Assembly (NCBI RefSeq): GCF_003937945.1
Contig: NZ_RSEC01000066.1
Location: forward strand, 1-64,000
Direction of reading: 5' to 3'
Origin: Amycolatopsis eburnea
Lineage (GTDB): Bacteria > Actinomycetota > Actinomycetes > Mycobacteriales > Pseudonocardiaceae
DNA length: 64,000 nucleotides
Positions 42,174 to 50,643 of the stretch are shown piece by piece; within the stretch, counting starts at the first letter, position 1; every line of letters begins with the position of its first letter. The notes under the pieces were generated by a model. The model did not search any database and was not told the DNA's origin. It worked only from the letters and a program-made list of their open reading frames with translations. The position numbers and the translations under genes are program-made.

Positions 42174-43769
42174 GTGACGGACGAACACACGACGCTCCTG
42201 CTCGGCGGGCGCATCTACACCCCCGCCGGCCCGGACGCCACGGCCATGGCGGTCACCGGCGGCACCGTGGTCTGGGTCGGCCAGGACGCCCCGGCCCGCG
42301 CCCTGCACCCCGGAGCCGAGGTCGTCGACCTCCACGGCGCCTTCGTCGCCCCCGCGTTCGTCGACGCGCACGTCCACGCCACCGCCACCGGCCTGCACCT
42401 GACCGGCCTCGACCTCACCGGCGTCCGCGACCGCGCCGACCTGCTGACCCGCGTCCGCGCCGCCGTCACCCCGGGCCAGGTCCTGCTCGCCCACGGCTGG
42501 GACGAGTCCGCCTGGACCGACCCGCGCCTGCCCAGCCGCGCCGAACTCGACGACGCCGCCGGCGGCGCGCCCGTCTACCTCAGCCGCGTGGACGTCCACT
42601 CCGCGCTCGTGTCCACCGCGCTCGTCGAGCTGGCCCCGGCCGCCCGCGCCGCCGACGGCTGGTCGCCCGACGGCCCGCTGACCCGCGCCGCCCACCACGC
42701 CGTCCGCGCGGCCGTGCGCGCCGCCATCACCCCCGAGCAGCGCGAACGCGCCCAGCGGGCCTTCCTCGCCGAGGCCGCCCGGCAGGGCATCGTGAGCGTC
42801 CACGAGTGCGCCGGTCCCGACATCTCCGGCCGCGACGACCTCGCCGCCCTCCTCGCCCTCGCCGGCCCCGGCACCCCCGAAGTGGTCGGCTACTGGGGCG
42901 AACCCGGCGCCGTCGAAACCGCCAAGGCACTCGGCGCCCGCGGCCTGGCCGGGGACCTGTTCGTCGACGGCGCCCTCGGCTCCCACACCGCCGCGCTGAG
43001 CGCCCCCTACGCCGACCACGACGGCTCCGGCACGCTGTACCTCGACGCCCACCGCATCGGCGAACACCTGGCCGCCTGCACCGAAGCCGGGCTGCAGGCC
43101 GGCTTCCACGTCATCGGCGACGCCGCCGTCGCCGAAGTCGTCGAAGGCTTCCGGCTCGCCGAAAAGGAGGTCGGGCAGCGCGCGCTCGCCGCCCGCCACC
43201 ACCGCCTCGAGCACGTCGAAATGGTCACCGCCGAGCAGGCGAAGCTGCTCGCCGGCTGGGGCGCCGTCGCCTCGGTGCAGCCGCTGTTCGACGCGCTGTG
43301 GGGCGGCCCGGAAGGCATGTACGCCGAACGACTCGGTGCCGAGCGCGCCGCCGGGCTCAACCCCTTCTCGGCGCTGGCCGCCGAGGGCGTCCTGCTGGCC
43401 TTCGGCTCCGACGCGCCGGTGACCCCGCTCGACCCGTGGGGGAGCGTCCGCGCGGGCGCCTACCACCGGACGCCGGGCGCGGGCCTGTCGCCGCGGGCGG
43501 CGTTCACCGCCCACACCCGCGCCGGGCACCGCGCGGCGGGCGTCAACGACGGCGTCACCGGCAGCCTCGTCCCGGGCGCGCCGGCGCACTACGCGATCTG
43601 GGACGCCACCGACCTCGTCGTGGCCACCCCCGACACCCGCGTGCAGCGCTGGTCCACCGACCCGCGCGCCGGGGTGCCGCCACTGCCGCGGCTCGAACCG
43701 GACGCCGCGCTGCCGGCCTGCCTGCGGACGGTCCGCGCGGGTGCAGTCCTCCACGACGCCATCACCTAG
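42174..43769 (+). CDS. YtcJ-like amidohydrolase (amidohydrolase 3 family)
   Basis: A 531-residue metal-dependent hydrolase. It has DAHVHATATGL near residue 62, the GWDESAW segment, a metal-ligand-like LEHVEMVT near residue 345 and FGSDAPVTPLDPW near residue 410. The family hydrolyses amides or cyclic ureas and carbamates; the substrate is unknown. Start GTG 42174. It is 11 nt upstream of lnt and probably shares its transcript. Confidence 0.88.
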   Translation: MTDEHTTLLLGGRIYTPAGPDATAMAVTGGTVVWVGQDAPARALHPGAEVVDLHGAFVAPAFVDAHVHATATGLHLTGLDLTGVRDRADLLTRVRAAVTPGQVLLAHGWDESAWTDPRLPSRAELDDAAGGAPVYLSRVDVHSALVSTALVELAPAARAADGWSPDGPLTRAAHHAVRAAVRAAITPEQRERAQRAFLAEAARQGIVSVHECAGPDISGRDDLAALLALAGPGTPEVVGYWGEPGAVETAKALGARGLAGDLFVDGALGSHTAALSAPYADHDGSGTLYLDAHRIGEHLAACTEAGLQAGFHVIGDAAVAEVVEGFRLAEKEVGQRALAARHHRLEHVEMVTAEQAKLLAGWGAVASVQPLFDALWGGPEGMYAERLGAERAAGLNPFSALAAEGVLLAFGSDAPVTPLDPWGSVRAGAYHRTPGAGLSPRAAFTAHTRAGHRAAGVNDGVTGSLVPGAPAHYAIWDATDLVVATPDTRVQRWSTDPRAGVPPLPRLEPDAALPACLRTVRAGAVLHDAIT

Positions 43770-43780
43770 AGTTGTCAGCC

Positions 43781-45394
43781 GTGGCAGTCACCGTGGCGGA
43801 CCCCGAACCGGGCACCCCGCACCAACCCCCGCGGACCCGGCGTTTCCCCCGCGCGTGGCTCCTGCGGCTGGCCGCGGCGCTGGTGTCGGGCTTCGCCTAC
43901 TATCTCAGCTTCGCGCCGCGCCCGCTGTGGTGGCTCGCCCCGCTCGCGTTCGCCGGGTTCGCCCTCGTGCTGCGCGGGCGGAGCTTCCGCGGCGCGTTCG
44001 GCTACGGCTTCGCGTTCGGGTTCGTGTTCTTCCTGCCGCTGCTGACCTGGCTGCTGGACTTCCTCGGCCCGGACTTCGGCCCGTGGCCGTGGCTGGGCCT
44101 GTCCTTCGCACTGGCGCTCTACTACGGCCTCGCGGGCGGCCTCATCACCCTCGTGGCGCGCCTGCCGCTCGCGCCGCTGTGGGGCGCGCTGGTGTTCATC
44201 GCGCTGGAAACCCCGCGCGCCTGGTTCCCCTTCGGCGGCTTCCCCTGGGGCCGGGTCGCGTTCAGCCAGCCCGAAGGCGCCTTCCTGCCACTCGCCTCGA
44301 TCGGCGGTGCCCCGCTGGTCGGCCTCGCCGTCGTCGGCACCGGCTTCGCGCTGGCCGCGCTCGCCACCCGCCTGTGGGAGTCCCGCAAGCTGACCCGCCC
44401 GGCCGTCCTCGCCGCGCTCGGCACGGTGCTGCCGGTCCTGGCCGGGCTCGCGCTGTGGCCCGCCATCGGCACCGGCGCCCAGGACGGCGAACGCACCATC
44501 GCGACCGTCCAGGGCAACGCCCCCGACATCGGCCTCGCGCTGCAGGGCGAACGCGAGCTGCTGCGCCGCAACACGATCGCCGAGAGCCGGCGGCTCCTGG
44601 ACGCCGTCCGCGCCGGGCAGGTCCCCAAGCCGGACCTGGTGCTCTGGCCGGAGAGCGCCACCACGGTCACCGGCCCCGACCCGCAGGTCGACCAGCTCGT
44701 CGCGAACTTCGGCGTCCCCGCGCTGATCGGCGCGCTCTACGAGCTGCCCGACGGGCACATCCAGAACTCCGTCATCGCCTGGGACCCGCGCACCGGTCCC
44801 GGTCCGCGCTACGCCAAGCAGCAGCTGGTGCCCTTCGGCGAGTACGTCCCGGCCCGCAAGGTCGCCGAGCTCGTCACGCCGTTCCTCGACGCCGAGACCG
44901 TCGACATGCTCCCCGGCGACGGCGCGAACCAGACGCTGGCCGTCGCGGGCACCAAGGTCGGCGTGTTCGTCTGCTACGAGGCCGCGTTCGACTACCCGGC
45001 GCGCGACGCCGTCCGCGACGGGGCCGAAGTGCTCGTGGTGCCGACCAACAACGCCTGGTACGGCGAGAGCGAGATGAGCGTGCAGCAGCTGGCCATGTCC
45101 CGGCTGCGGGCGGTCGAACACGGCCGCGCCGTCGTGGTGTCCGCCGTCTCCGGGGTGAGCGCGATCGTCGCCCCCGACGGGACGGTGACCAGCTCAACGG
45201 GCCTTTTCACCGCGGATTCCCTGGTCGGGCGCGTCCCCCTGCGGACGCAGACTACGCTGTCGGATCGACTAGGTGCGTGGACGGAGTACGGGCTGCTGGC
45301 TCTGGCGATCGCCGGGGTGGCCGGCGGGCTCGTACTCCGTTTTCGCACCCGGCGCGCGAGCGCCGGCACGGCAGCAGGGGAAGCGGCGGACTGA
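43781..45394 (+). CDS. lnt: Apolipoprotein N-acyltransferase Lnt
   Basis: Lnt transfers the third acyl chain to the N-terminal cysteine of lipoproteins on the outer face of the membrane. This protein of 537 residues has about seven N-terminal membrane helices and a nitrilase domain with the triad Glu (LWPESAT), Lys (KQQLVPFGEY) and Cys (VCYEAAF), plus a last C-terminal helix. GTG 43781 is used; GTG 43793 is an alternative. It lies directly upstream of ppm, like the fused or paired Ppm1/Lnt of mycobacteria. Confidence 0.93.
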   Translation: MAVTVADPEPGTPHQPPRTRRFPRAWLLRLAAALVSGFAYYLSFAPRPLWWLAPLAFAGFALVLRGRSFRGAFGYGFAFGFVFFLPLLTWLLDFLGPDFGPWPWLGLSFALALYYGLAGGLITLVARLPLAPLWGALVFIALETPRAWFPFGGFPWGRVAFSQPEGAFLPLASIGGAPLVGLAVVGTGFALAALATRLWESRKLTRPAVLAALGTVLPVLAGLALWPAIGTGAQDGERTIATVQGNAPDIGLALQGERELLRRNTIAESRRLLDAVRAGQVPKPDLVLWPESATTVTGPDPQVDQLVANFGVPALIGALYELPDGHIQNSVIAWDPRTGPGPRYAKQQLVPFGEYVPARKVAELVTPFLDAETVDMLPGDGANQTLAVAGTKVGVFVCYEAAFDYPARDAVRDGAEVLVVPTNNAWYGESEMSVQQLAMSRLRAVEHGRAVVVSAVSGVSAIVAPDGTVTSSTGLFTADSLVGRVPLRTQTTLSDRLGAWTEYGLLALAIAGVAGGLVLRFRTRRASAGTAAGEAAD

Positions 45395-45420
45395 CCGCCG
45401 CGGATATCGGAGGAGCACGG

Positions 45421-46188
45421 ATGTCGCAGGCGCCGCGGGGGGCCCGGGAAATCGATCCGGTGCTGGTGGTGATCCCGACGTACAACGAACGGGAGAACCT
45501 CGGCCCGATCCTGGATCGCCTGCACAAGGCACTCCCGGACGTGCACGTGCTCGTGGTGGACGACGGCAGCCCGGACGGCACCGGCGAGCTGGCCGACGAG
45601 CGCGCGGCCGCGAACGACCACGTCCACGTCATGCACCGCACCGAAAAGGCCGGCCTCGGCGCCGCCTACATCGCCGGGTTCCGCTGGGGCCTGGCGCGCG
45701 AGTACAACACCATCGTCGAGATGGACGCCGACGGCTCGCACGCGCCGGAGGACCTGCCGCGCCTGCTGGACGCCGTCGGCGACGCCGACCTGGCGATCGG
45801 CTCCCGGTACGTGCCGGGCGGCAGCGTCGTGAACTGGCCGCTCAACCGCCAGGTCCTCTCCCGCGGCGCGAACGTCTACTCGCAGCTCGCGCTGGGCATG
45901 CGGGTGCGCGACATCACCGCCGGGTTCCGCGCCTACCGCCGCCCGGTGCTGGAGAAACTGGCCCTGGACGAGGTCAACTCGCACGGCTACTGCTTCCAGA
46001 TCGACCTGACCGTGCGCACCGCGGACGCGGGCTTCGAGATCGTCGAGGTGCCGATCACGTTCACCGAGCGCGAGATCGGCGAGTCGAAGATGAGCGGCTC
46101 GATCATCCGCGAGGCCTTCCTGCGGGTGGCGAAGTGGGGCGCGGAGCGCCGCTGGCACCAGGTGCGGCGGCTGGTCAAGCGCGGCTGA
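45421..46188 (+). CDS. ppm1: Polyprenol-phosphate mannosyltransferase Ppm1
   Basis: A family 2 glycosyltransferase of 255 residues. The nucleotide-binding start VVIPTYNERENLGPILD, the DDGSPDGT segment and the metal-binding EMDADGSH are present, and no membrane helices. It makes polyprenol-phosphate-mannose for lipoglycan and protein mannosylation. GGAGGAGCACGG precedes the ATG. Paired with lnt here as a separate gene 26 nt downstream. Its 3' end overlaps by 14 nt the convergent methyltransferase gene. Confidence 0.92.
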   Translation: MSQAPRGAREIDPVLVVIPTYNERENLGPILDRLHKALPDVHVLVVDDGSPDGTGELADERAAANDHVHVMHRTEKAGLGAAYIAGFRWGLAREYNTIVEMDADGSHAPEDLPRLLDAVGDADLAIGSRYVPGGSVVNWPLNRQVLSRGANVYSQLALGMRVRDITAGFRAYRRPVLEKLALDEVNSHGYCFQIDLTVRTADAGFEIVEVPITFTEREIGESKMSGSIIREAFLRVAKWGAERRWHQVRRLVKRG

Positions 46189-46927
46189 GCCGGGCGGTCA
46201 CGAGCCAGGTCCGCGCCCCGAGGAGCACACCCTCGGGGGTTTCGCGCGTGGCGAAGGCGTCCCGCAGGCGCGTCACGGCGTGCTCGTCGCCATCGCGCAG
46301 CAGCTGCTTGACGTCGAGCAGGCCGAGCGCGAACTCGGTCGCCGTCGCGGCGTCCGGGCCGTAGCAGACCGGTTCGCGCACCTCGGTGAACTCGACACCG
46401 GTGAAGCCGGCGCCTTCGAGCAGCGCCCGGGTGCGGCCGGGGTCGCCGAGGGAGAAGTGCGGCCCGGGCGGCGGTGGCTCGGCGTCCGGGGCCAGCGCGT
46501 CGCGCAGGACCGAGTACCACTCGTTGCGGTCGCGGTCCTGCCACACGAGCAGCACCAGGCGGCCGCCGGGCCGCAGCGCGCGGGCGAGGTTGGCGAAGGC
46601 CGCGGGCGGGTCGGGGAAGAACATCGCGCCGAACCGCGACAGCACTACGTCGAACGTGTCTGCCGGGAACGGGTGCGTCTGCACGTCGGCGACCTCGAAC
46701 ACCGCGCCGCCGAGTTCGCGGGCCTTGGCGATGGCCGGCGCGGAGAGGTCGACGCCGAGCGCGGTGGCGCCCGCCGCGGCGGCTTCGCGGGTGGACTCGC
46801 CGGTGCCGCAGCCGACGTCGAGGACGTCCTCGCCGGGCCGGACGGCGGCCACCGCCCGGAACCGCTCGTTGTGCCTGCGGACCTCCTCGTCGAAGATCGC
46901 CGCGAACCGGGCCCGGTGTTCACTCAC
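46175..46927 (-). CDS. Class I SAM-dependent methyltransferase
   Basis: A 250-residue methyltransferase with motif I EDVLDVGCGTGESTREA near residue 33 and the downstream LSRFGAMFFPDP segment typical of the Methyltransf_11/ubiE-like group. Small-molecule or lipid methylation is likely; no substrate evidence. It is transcribed divergently from the PIG-L deacetylase gene with a 35-bp gap. Confidence 0.88.
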   Translation of the reverse strand: MSEHRARFAAIFDEEVRRHNERFRAVAAVRPGEDVLDVGCGTGESTREAAAAGATALGVDLSAPAIAKARELGGAVFEVADVQTHPFPADTFDVVLSRFGAMFFPDPPAAFANLARALRPGGRLVLLVWQDRDRNEWYSVLRDALAPDAEPPPPGPHFSLGDPGRTRALLEGAGFTGVEFTEVREPVCYGPDAATATEFALGLLDVKQLLRDGDEHAVTRLRDAFATRETPEGVLLGARTWLVTARLSRA

Positions 46928-46962
46928 GTCAGCTTCTCCCGTTCTCGGCCATCATGGGACCG

Positions 46963-47757
46963 ATGACGACCATCGTGGCCTTCCACGCGCACGCGGACGA
47001 CCCCGTCCTGCTCAGCGGCGGCACATTGGCCCGCGCCGCGGCCGACGGGCACCGGGTGGTGGTCGTCGTGGCCACCGACGGCATGGCCGCCGAGCACCCG
47101 ACGCCCCGCTGGGGTGAGCTGGAGGCCGCGGCGGCCATCCTCGGCGTGCGGCGCGTCGTGCACCTGGGCTACGCCGACAGCGGGCACGGGCCGGTGCTGT
47201 ACGCGGACCCGCCCGGCCGCCGGCGCTTCGCCCGCGCGGACACCGAGGAGGCCGCGCACCGGCTCGCGGCCGTGCTGCACGAGGAGCGCGCCGACCTGCT
47301 GCTCGGCTACGACGCCAACGGCGGCTACGGCCACCGCGACCACGTGAAGGTGCACGAAGTCGCGCGGCGGGCCGCCCGGCTGACCGGGACCCGGCTCATG
47401 GAGGCCACGCTGCCGCGCGACTTCGCGCTGCGGTTCGTCCGGGTGGCCCGGGCGCTGCGGATCCCGTTCGGCTACGACACCGAAGCCCTCGAGCACGCCT
47501 ACAGCCCGGCCTCGGCTGTCACCCACCGCTTCGACGTCCGGCGCTTCGCCGGGCGGAAGCAGGCGGCGCTCGCGGCCCACGTGTCCGACGTCCGCGGCCG
47601 CGGGCGGCTTTCGGCGGTGCTGCGGCTGCTGGTGTGGCTGCCGGCGCCGCTGTTCGCGGTGGTGGCCGGCCGCGAGTGGTTCACCGAGGTCACGCCCGCA
47701 GGATCGGCACGCCCAAATCTGCAAGTTCCTGCACGTTCTGGTCGTCGGAGTCGGTGA
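46963..47757 (+). CDS. PIG-L/LmbE-family deacetylase
   Basis: A 264-residue protein with the LmbE core: FHAHADDPVLLSGGTL near residue 7 (equivalent of AHPDDE, with ADD here), VVATDGMAAEH and the GYDANGGYGHRDHVKVHE metal segment near residue 120. Relatives deacetylate N-acetylglucosamine derivatives, including MshB and Mca in mycothiol metabolism. The first motif differs from AHPDDE, so its metal site needs a check. ATG 46954 is an alternative start. The 3' end overlaps the convergent DeoR gene by 68 nt. Confidence 0.82.
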   Translation: MTTIVAFHAHADDPVLLSGGTLARAAADGHRVVVVVATDGMAAEHPTPRWGELEAAAAILGVRRVVHLGYADSGHGPVLYADPPGRRRFARADTEEAAHRLAAVLHEERADLLLGYDANGGYGHRDHVKVHEVARRAARLTGTRLMEATLPRDFALRFVRVARALRIPFGYDTEALEHAYSPASAVTHRFDVRRFAGRKQAALAAHVSDVRGRGRLSAVLRLLVWLPAPLFAVVAGREWFTEVTPAGSARPNLQVPARSGRRSR

Positions 47758-48439
47758 TCACGCCGGCGACGTCGGTGAAGGGCAGGACGGTGAACCGGGA
47801 CGCCGTGCCGAGCTTTTCGGCGCTGGCCAGCACGTAGGTGTCGGCCGCGCGCCGGGCCAGCGTGCGCTTCATCGCGGCTTCCTCGGCGTCGCCGGTGGTG
47901 AGCCCGGCCTCGGGGTGGACGCCGGTGACGCCGAGCAGGAAGACGTCGGCGCTGATCGCCTGGGCGGCCTCGGCCGCGGCGGCGCCGCAGGTGACCGCGG
48001 AGTGCCGGAACAGCCGGCCGCCGAGCAGGAAGACCTCGACGCCGGGGTGGCCGAGCAGCGCGACGGCGACGGTCGGGCTGTGGGTGACGACGGTGGCCTC
48101 GAGGTCACGGGGGAGAGCGTTCGCGACGGCCAGTGTCGTCGTGCCGCCGTCGAGGATGACGGTCGACCCGGGCCGGACCAGCCCGGCGGCGACCGCGGCG
48201 ACCCGGTCCTTCCCGTCGACGGCGATGGCCGCCCGCCCGGCGTAGTCGGCGACCGCGGGGGAGACGGGCAGCGCCCCGCCGTAGACGCGCTGGCACAGCC
48301 CGGCCGCGGCCAGGTCGCGCAGATCCCGGCGGATGCTGTCCTCGGAGACCCCGAGCTCGGCGGCGACGTCCTTCGCCAGCACCTTGCCCTCGCTCGCCAG
48401 CCGGGCGAGCAGCAGTTCACGGCGTTCCCCGACCAGCAT
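47690..48439 (-). CDS. DeoR-family transcriptional regulator
   Basis: This 249-residue DeoR protein has the N-terminal helix-turn-helix (LLARLASEGKVLAKDVAAELGVSEDSIRRDLRDL) and a DeoR C-terminal sugar-phosphate isomerase-like domain containing VILDGGTTTLAVA and TGVHPEAGLTTGD. Usually a repressor answering to a sugar phosphate. GGAGGATCGTGC lies just before the ATG at 48439. A longer in-frame extension to 49177 would run through the hairpin repeat and is rejected. It is divergent from the NUDIX gene. Confidence 0.9.
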   Translation of the reverse strand: MLVGERRELLLARLASEGKVLAKDVAAELGVSEDSIRRDLRDLAAAGLCQRVYGGALPVSPAVADYAGRAAIAVDGKDRVAAVAAGLVRPGSTVILDGGTTTLAVANALPRDLEATVVTHSPTVAVALLGHPGVEVFLLGGRLFRHSAVTCGAAAAEAAQAISADVFLLGVTGVHPEAGLTTGDAEEAAMKRTLARRAADTYVLASAEKLGTASRFTVLPFTDVAGVITDSDDQNVQELADLGVPILRA

Positions 48440-48487
48440 GCACGATCCTCCTTGTTTCTTCCGACTCGTGCACATTATGGTCGCGGC

Positions 48488-49108
48488 ATGACCTCTCCGA
48501 CAAGCCTGTCCCGCAACCCGCGCGTCCGGGTCACCGACGTCGAACTGCTGTCGGACGCGTGGTACGTCCTGCGCCGCACGACGTTCGAGTTCCAGCACCG
48601 CGACGGCCGCTGGACGACCGAGCAGCGCGAGACCTACGACCGCGGCAACGGCGCCACGGTGCTGCTCTACGACGTCGCGGGCGAGACCGTGCTGCTGACC
48701 CGCCAGTTCCGCTACCCGGTCTACGTCAACGACCACCCCGACGGCATGTTCCTGGAGACGGCCGCGGGCCTGCTCGACACCGACGACGCGGAGACGGCGA
48801 TCCGGCGCGAGGCCGAGGAGGAGACGGGCGTCCGCATCGGCGCGCTGGAGCACGTGTTCGACGTCTACACGAGCCCGGGCTCGGTCACCGAGCGCCTGCA
48901 CTGCTACGCGGCCCCGTACGACCCGGCCGACCGGGGCGCGGGCGGCGGGATCGCGGAGGAGGGGGAGGACATCGAGGTGGTGGAGCTGCGGTTCGAGGAC
49001 GCGCTGAAGATGATCGGCACGGGGGAGATCGCCGACGCGAAGACGATCATGCTCCTGCAGTGGGCGGCGCTGCAGGGCCCCTTCAGCGCGCGCAAAGGTC
49101 TTGAATGA
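48488..49108 (+). CDS. NUDIX hydrolase, GDP-mannose/ADP-ribose pyrophosphatase (NudK-like)
   Basis: A NUDIX hydrolase of 206 residues. The Nudix box is GLLDTDDAETAIRREAEEETG near residues 95-115, preceded by an N-terminal domain (ELLSDAWYVLRRTTFEFQ) typical of NudK-like enzymes that split GDP-mannose or ADP-ribose. The last residues and the TGA stop are encoded within the type A hairpin repeat. The gene is divergent from the DeoR regulator, its likely controller. Confidence 0.87.
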   Translation: MTSPTSLSRNPRVRVTDVELLSDAWYVLRRTTFEFQHRDGRWTTEQRETYDRGNGATVLLYDVAGETVLLTRQFRYPVYVNDHPDGMFLETAAGLLDTDDAETAIRREAEEETGVRIGALEHVFDVYTSPGSVTERLHCYAAPYDPADRGAGGGIAEEGEDIEVVELRFEDALKMIGTGEIADAKTIMLLQWAALQGPFSARKGLE

Positions 49109-49150
49109 GTCATTCAGGTCACCGGTGGTCCTGAATGACTCATTCAAGAC
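49098..49150. repeat. Hairpin repeat with 21-bp arms, type A, copy 2
   Basis: Arms 49098-49118 and 49130-49150, loop 11 nt, identical in arm sequence to 6739-6791; the pairing extends by one base on each side (49097, 49151). The first arm contains the last sense codons and the stop of the NUDIX gene. Confidence 0.9.
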
Positions 49151-49210
49151 CACCGGCGGCGGCCCGGGCGCGGTCACCAGCGCGCCCGGGCATCTGCCGC
49201 CGGGTAGGCG

Positions 49211-49245
49211 AAAGGCCCCCGCGGGGGGAGGTCGCGGGGGCCTTT
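49211..49245. terminator. Bidirectional terminator between the NUDIX gene and rbpA
   Basis: AAAGGCCCCCGCG (49211-49223) and CGCGGGGGCCTTT (49233-49245) form a perfect 13-bp stem with A- and T-ended flanks. It lies between two convergent genes and would stop transcription on both strands. Confidence 0.8.
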
Positions 49246-49283
49246 CCGTTGTGGTGGGAGCGGTGGCTACGGGCCGGGCAGGG

Positions 49284-49631
49284 TTACGCGGACCGGGAGG
49301 TCCGGCGGCCCTTCAGCTCGGCGAGACGTTCGTTGAGCAGGTCCTCGAGCTCGGGGATCGTGCGCCGTTCCAGCAGCATGTCCCAGTGGGTGCGCGGCGG
49401 CTTGACCTTCTTCTGCTCGGGCTGCCCGCCGTCGACGATCTCCGATTCGCTCCCGTGCAGGCGGCACTCCCAGACCGTCGGGATCTCGGCGTCGTCGGAG
49501 AACGGCACCTCGAACTCGTGGTTCTTCGGGCATGCGTAGCGCACGGTGCGGCGTGGAGCGAGGTCGTGGTTGCGGTCGGTCTCGTAGCTGACCGCTCCCA
49601 GCCGGCTTCCACGAAGAACACGGTCGGCCAT
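49284..49631 (-). CDS. rbpA: RNA polymerase-binding protein RbpA
   Basis: A 115-residue RbpA, an actinobacterial essential or growth-promoting factor that binds the sigma factor and RNA polymerase core and stabilises the open complex. It has a zinc-like Cys in VRYACPKNHEFEVPF, a middle EIVDGGQPEQKKVKPPRTHWDMLLERRTIPELEDLLNERLAEL-type core basic linker and sigma-interaction domain, and the conserved GSRLGAVSYETDR start. Transcribed from a sigma-R type promoter upstream. Start at 49631. Confidence 0.95.
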   Translation of the reverse strand: MADRVLRGSRLGAVSYETDRNHDLAPRRTVRYACPKNHEFEVPFSDDAEIPTVWECRLHGSESEIVDGGQPEQKKVKPPRTHWDMLLERRTIPELEDLLNERLAELKGRRTSRSA

Positions 49632-49686
49632 AGTGGGGTCCTTTCAGTCAGCTCCGGGGTGGAGCCAGGGTGATGCTCACCCTATG

Positions 49687-49714
49687 CAACGACCTGGGGC
49701 CCCCGGGGATTCCC
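49687..49714 (-). promoter_or_regulatory. Sigma-R (SigR/SigH) type promoter of rbpA
   Basis: On the minus strand GGGAAT-N18-GTTG lies 56-83 bp upstream of the rbpA start. It matches the GGAAT-N18/19-GTT promoter recognised by the disulfide-stress sigma factor SigR/SigH, which is known to drive rbpA in Streptomyces. Confidence 0.75.
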
Positions 49715-49857
49715 GGGACACCATGTCGTTGCTCACGATGAGCTGCGTCACCCGCCGGGATCAGCTTCCTCTAGTAGGAGGCGTTTCGCGCTCCGGCGTG
49801 ACGTCAATACGGCCTTCTTAGTGCTGATATCCCCCGGATGGGCTACTGGGGCCCGGC

Positions 49858-50622
49858 TCAGGTCAACCGTAACTGACCGTGATGAGCGGTAACCGGCCCC
49901 AAGTCACCCGATCGAAAGTGGCGGCGACACAATACCTGATAACGCACCGTAGCGAATTCGGCCTCAAAACGCACTGAAGCTGAAGTTTCAACTACGGATT
50001 GTTCGGTATCTGCCACCACGACGGTATCGCCTTCCCGCACGACCTCACCGTCGACCACCCGCGCGTTGAACCGCCCGGGCAGCCCGCACCAGCACAGCAC
50101 CTCCACCTGGACCGGCTGCAGCTCGTCCGCCAGTTCGAACAGACGAGCGGCACCCGGGAACAACCGGCTCCGGAAGTCCGTCGCGATCCCGAAGCAGTAC
50201 ACGTCGATCTCGACCTCGTCGGCCAGCTCCGCCAGCTGGTCGACCTGCGCGGGGGAGAGGAACTGCGCCTCGTCCACCACGACGTAGTCCACGTGCTGCC
50301 CCCGCGCCCACTCCTGCCGCACCAGCTCACGCACGTCGGTGTCCTCCACGACCTCCACCGCCTGCCGCGTCAGCCCGATCCGGCTGGAGATCTGCGGCGC
50401 GCCCGAACGGTCGTGGCGCACCAGGATCAACCCCCGGCGGCCCTGCCGGGCGTGGTTGTGGTCGATCTGCAGCGCGAGCGTCGACTTCCCGCAGTCCATC
50501 GGCCCGTAGCAGAACTTCAGCCTGCCCACCGGCGGCGTACCGCGGCGCGAACCGGCCGCGGGGACCGACGACAGGGCGTCCGTGGGGTCGGGGCCGGCGG
50601 CCCGGTCGTTCACAAAGGTCAC
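49858..50622 (-). CDS. tdk: Thymidine kinase (type II)
   Basis: A thymidine kinase of 254 residues. The P-loop GPMDCGKST is near residue 43, DEAQF near residue 113 is the Walker B, and zinc ligands are visible in LCWCG and LCRRH. It phosphorylates thymidine in the salvage pathway. An extra N-terminal tail of ~30 residues (DRAAGPDPTDALSSVPAAGSR) precedes the usual start and may or may not be translated; GTG 50622 is used. Confidence 0.85.
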   Translation of the reverse strand: MTFVNDRAAGPDPTDALSSVPAAGSRRGTPPVGRLKFCYGPMDCGKSTLALQIDHNHARQGRRGLILVRHDRSGAPQISSRIGLTRQAVEVVEDTDVRELVRQEWARGQHVDYVVVDEAQFLSPAQVDQLAELADEVEIDVYCFGIATDFRSRLFPGAARLFELADELQPVQVEVLCWCGLPGRFNARVVDGEVVREGDTVVVADTEQSVVETSASVRFEAEFATVRYQVLCRRHFRSGDLGPVTAHHGQLRLT

Positions 50623-50643
50623 GACAGCCGACCCTATCGGGGC

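Noticed and set aside
48440..49177. Long N-terminal extension of the DeoR frame through the hairpin repeat
   Set aside because: It would be translated across the divergent NUDIX gene; the start at 48439 has a good ribosome site and begins the HTH domain.
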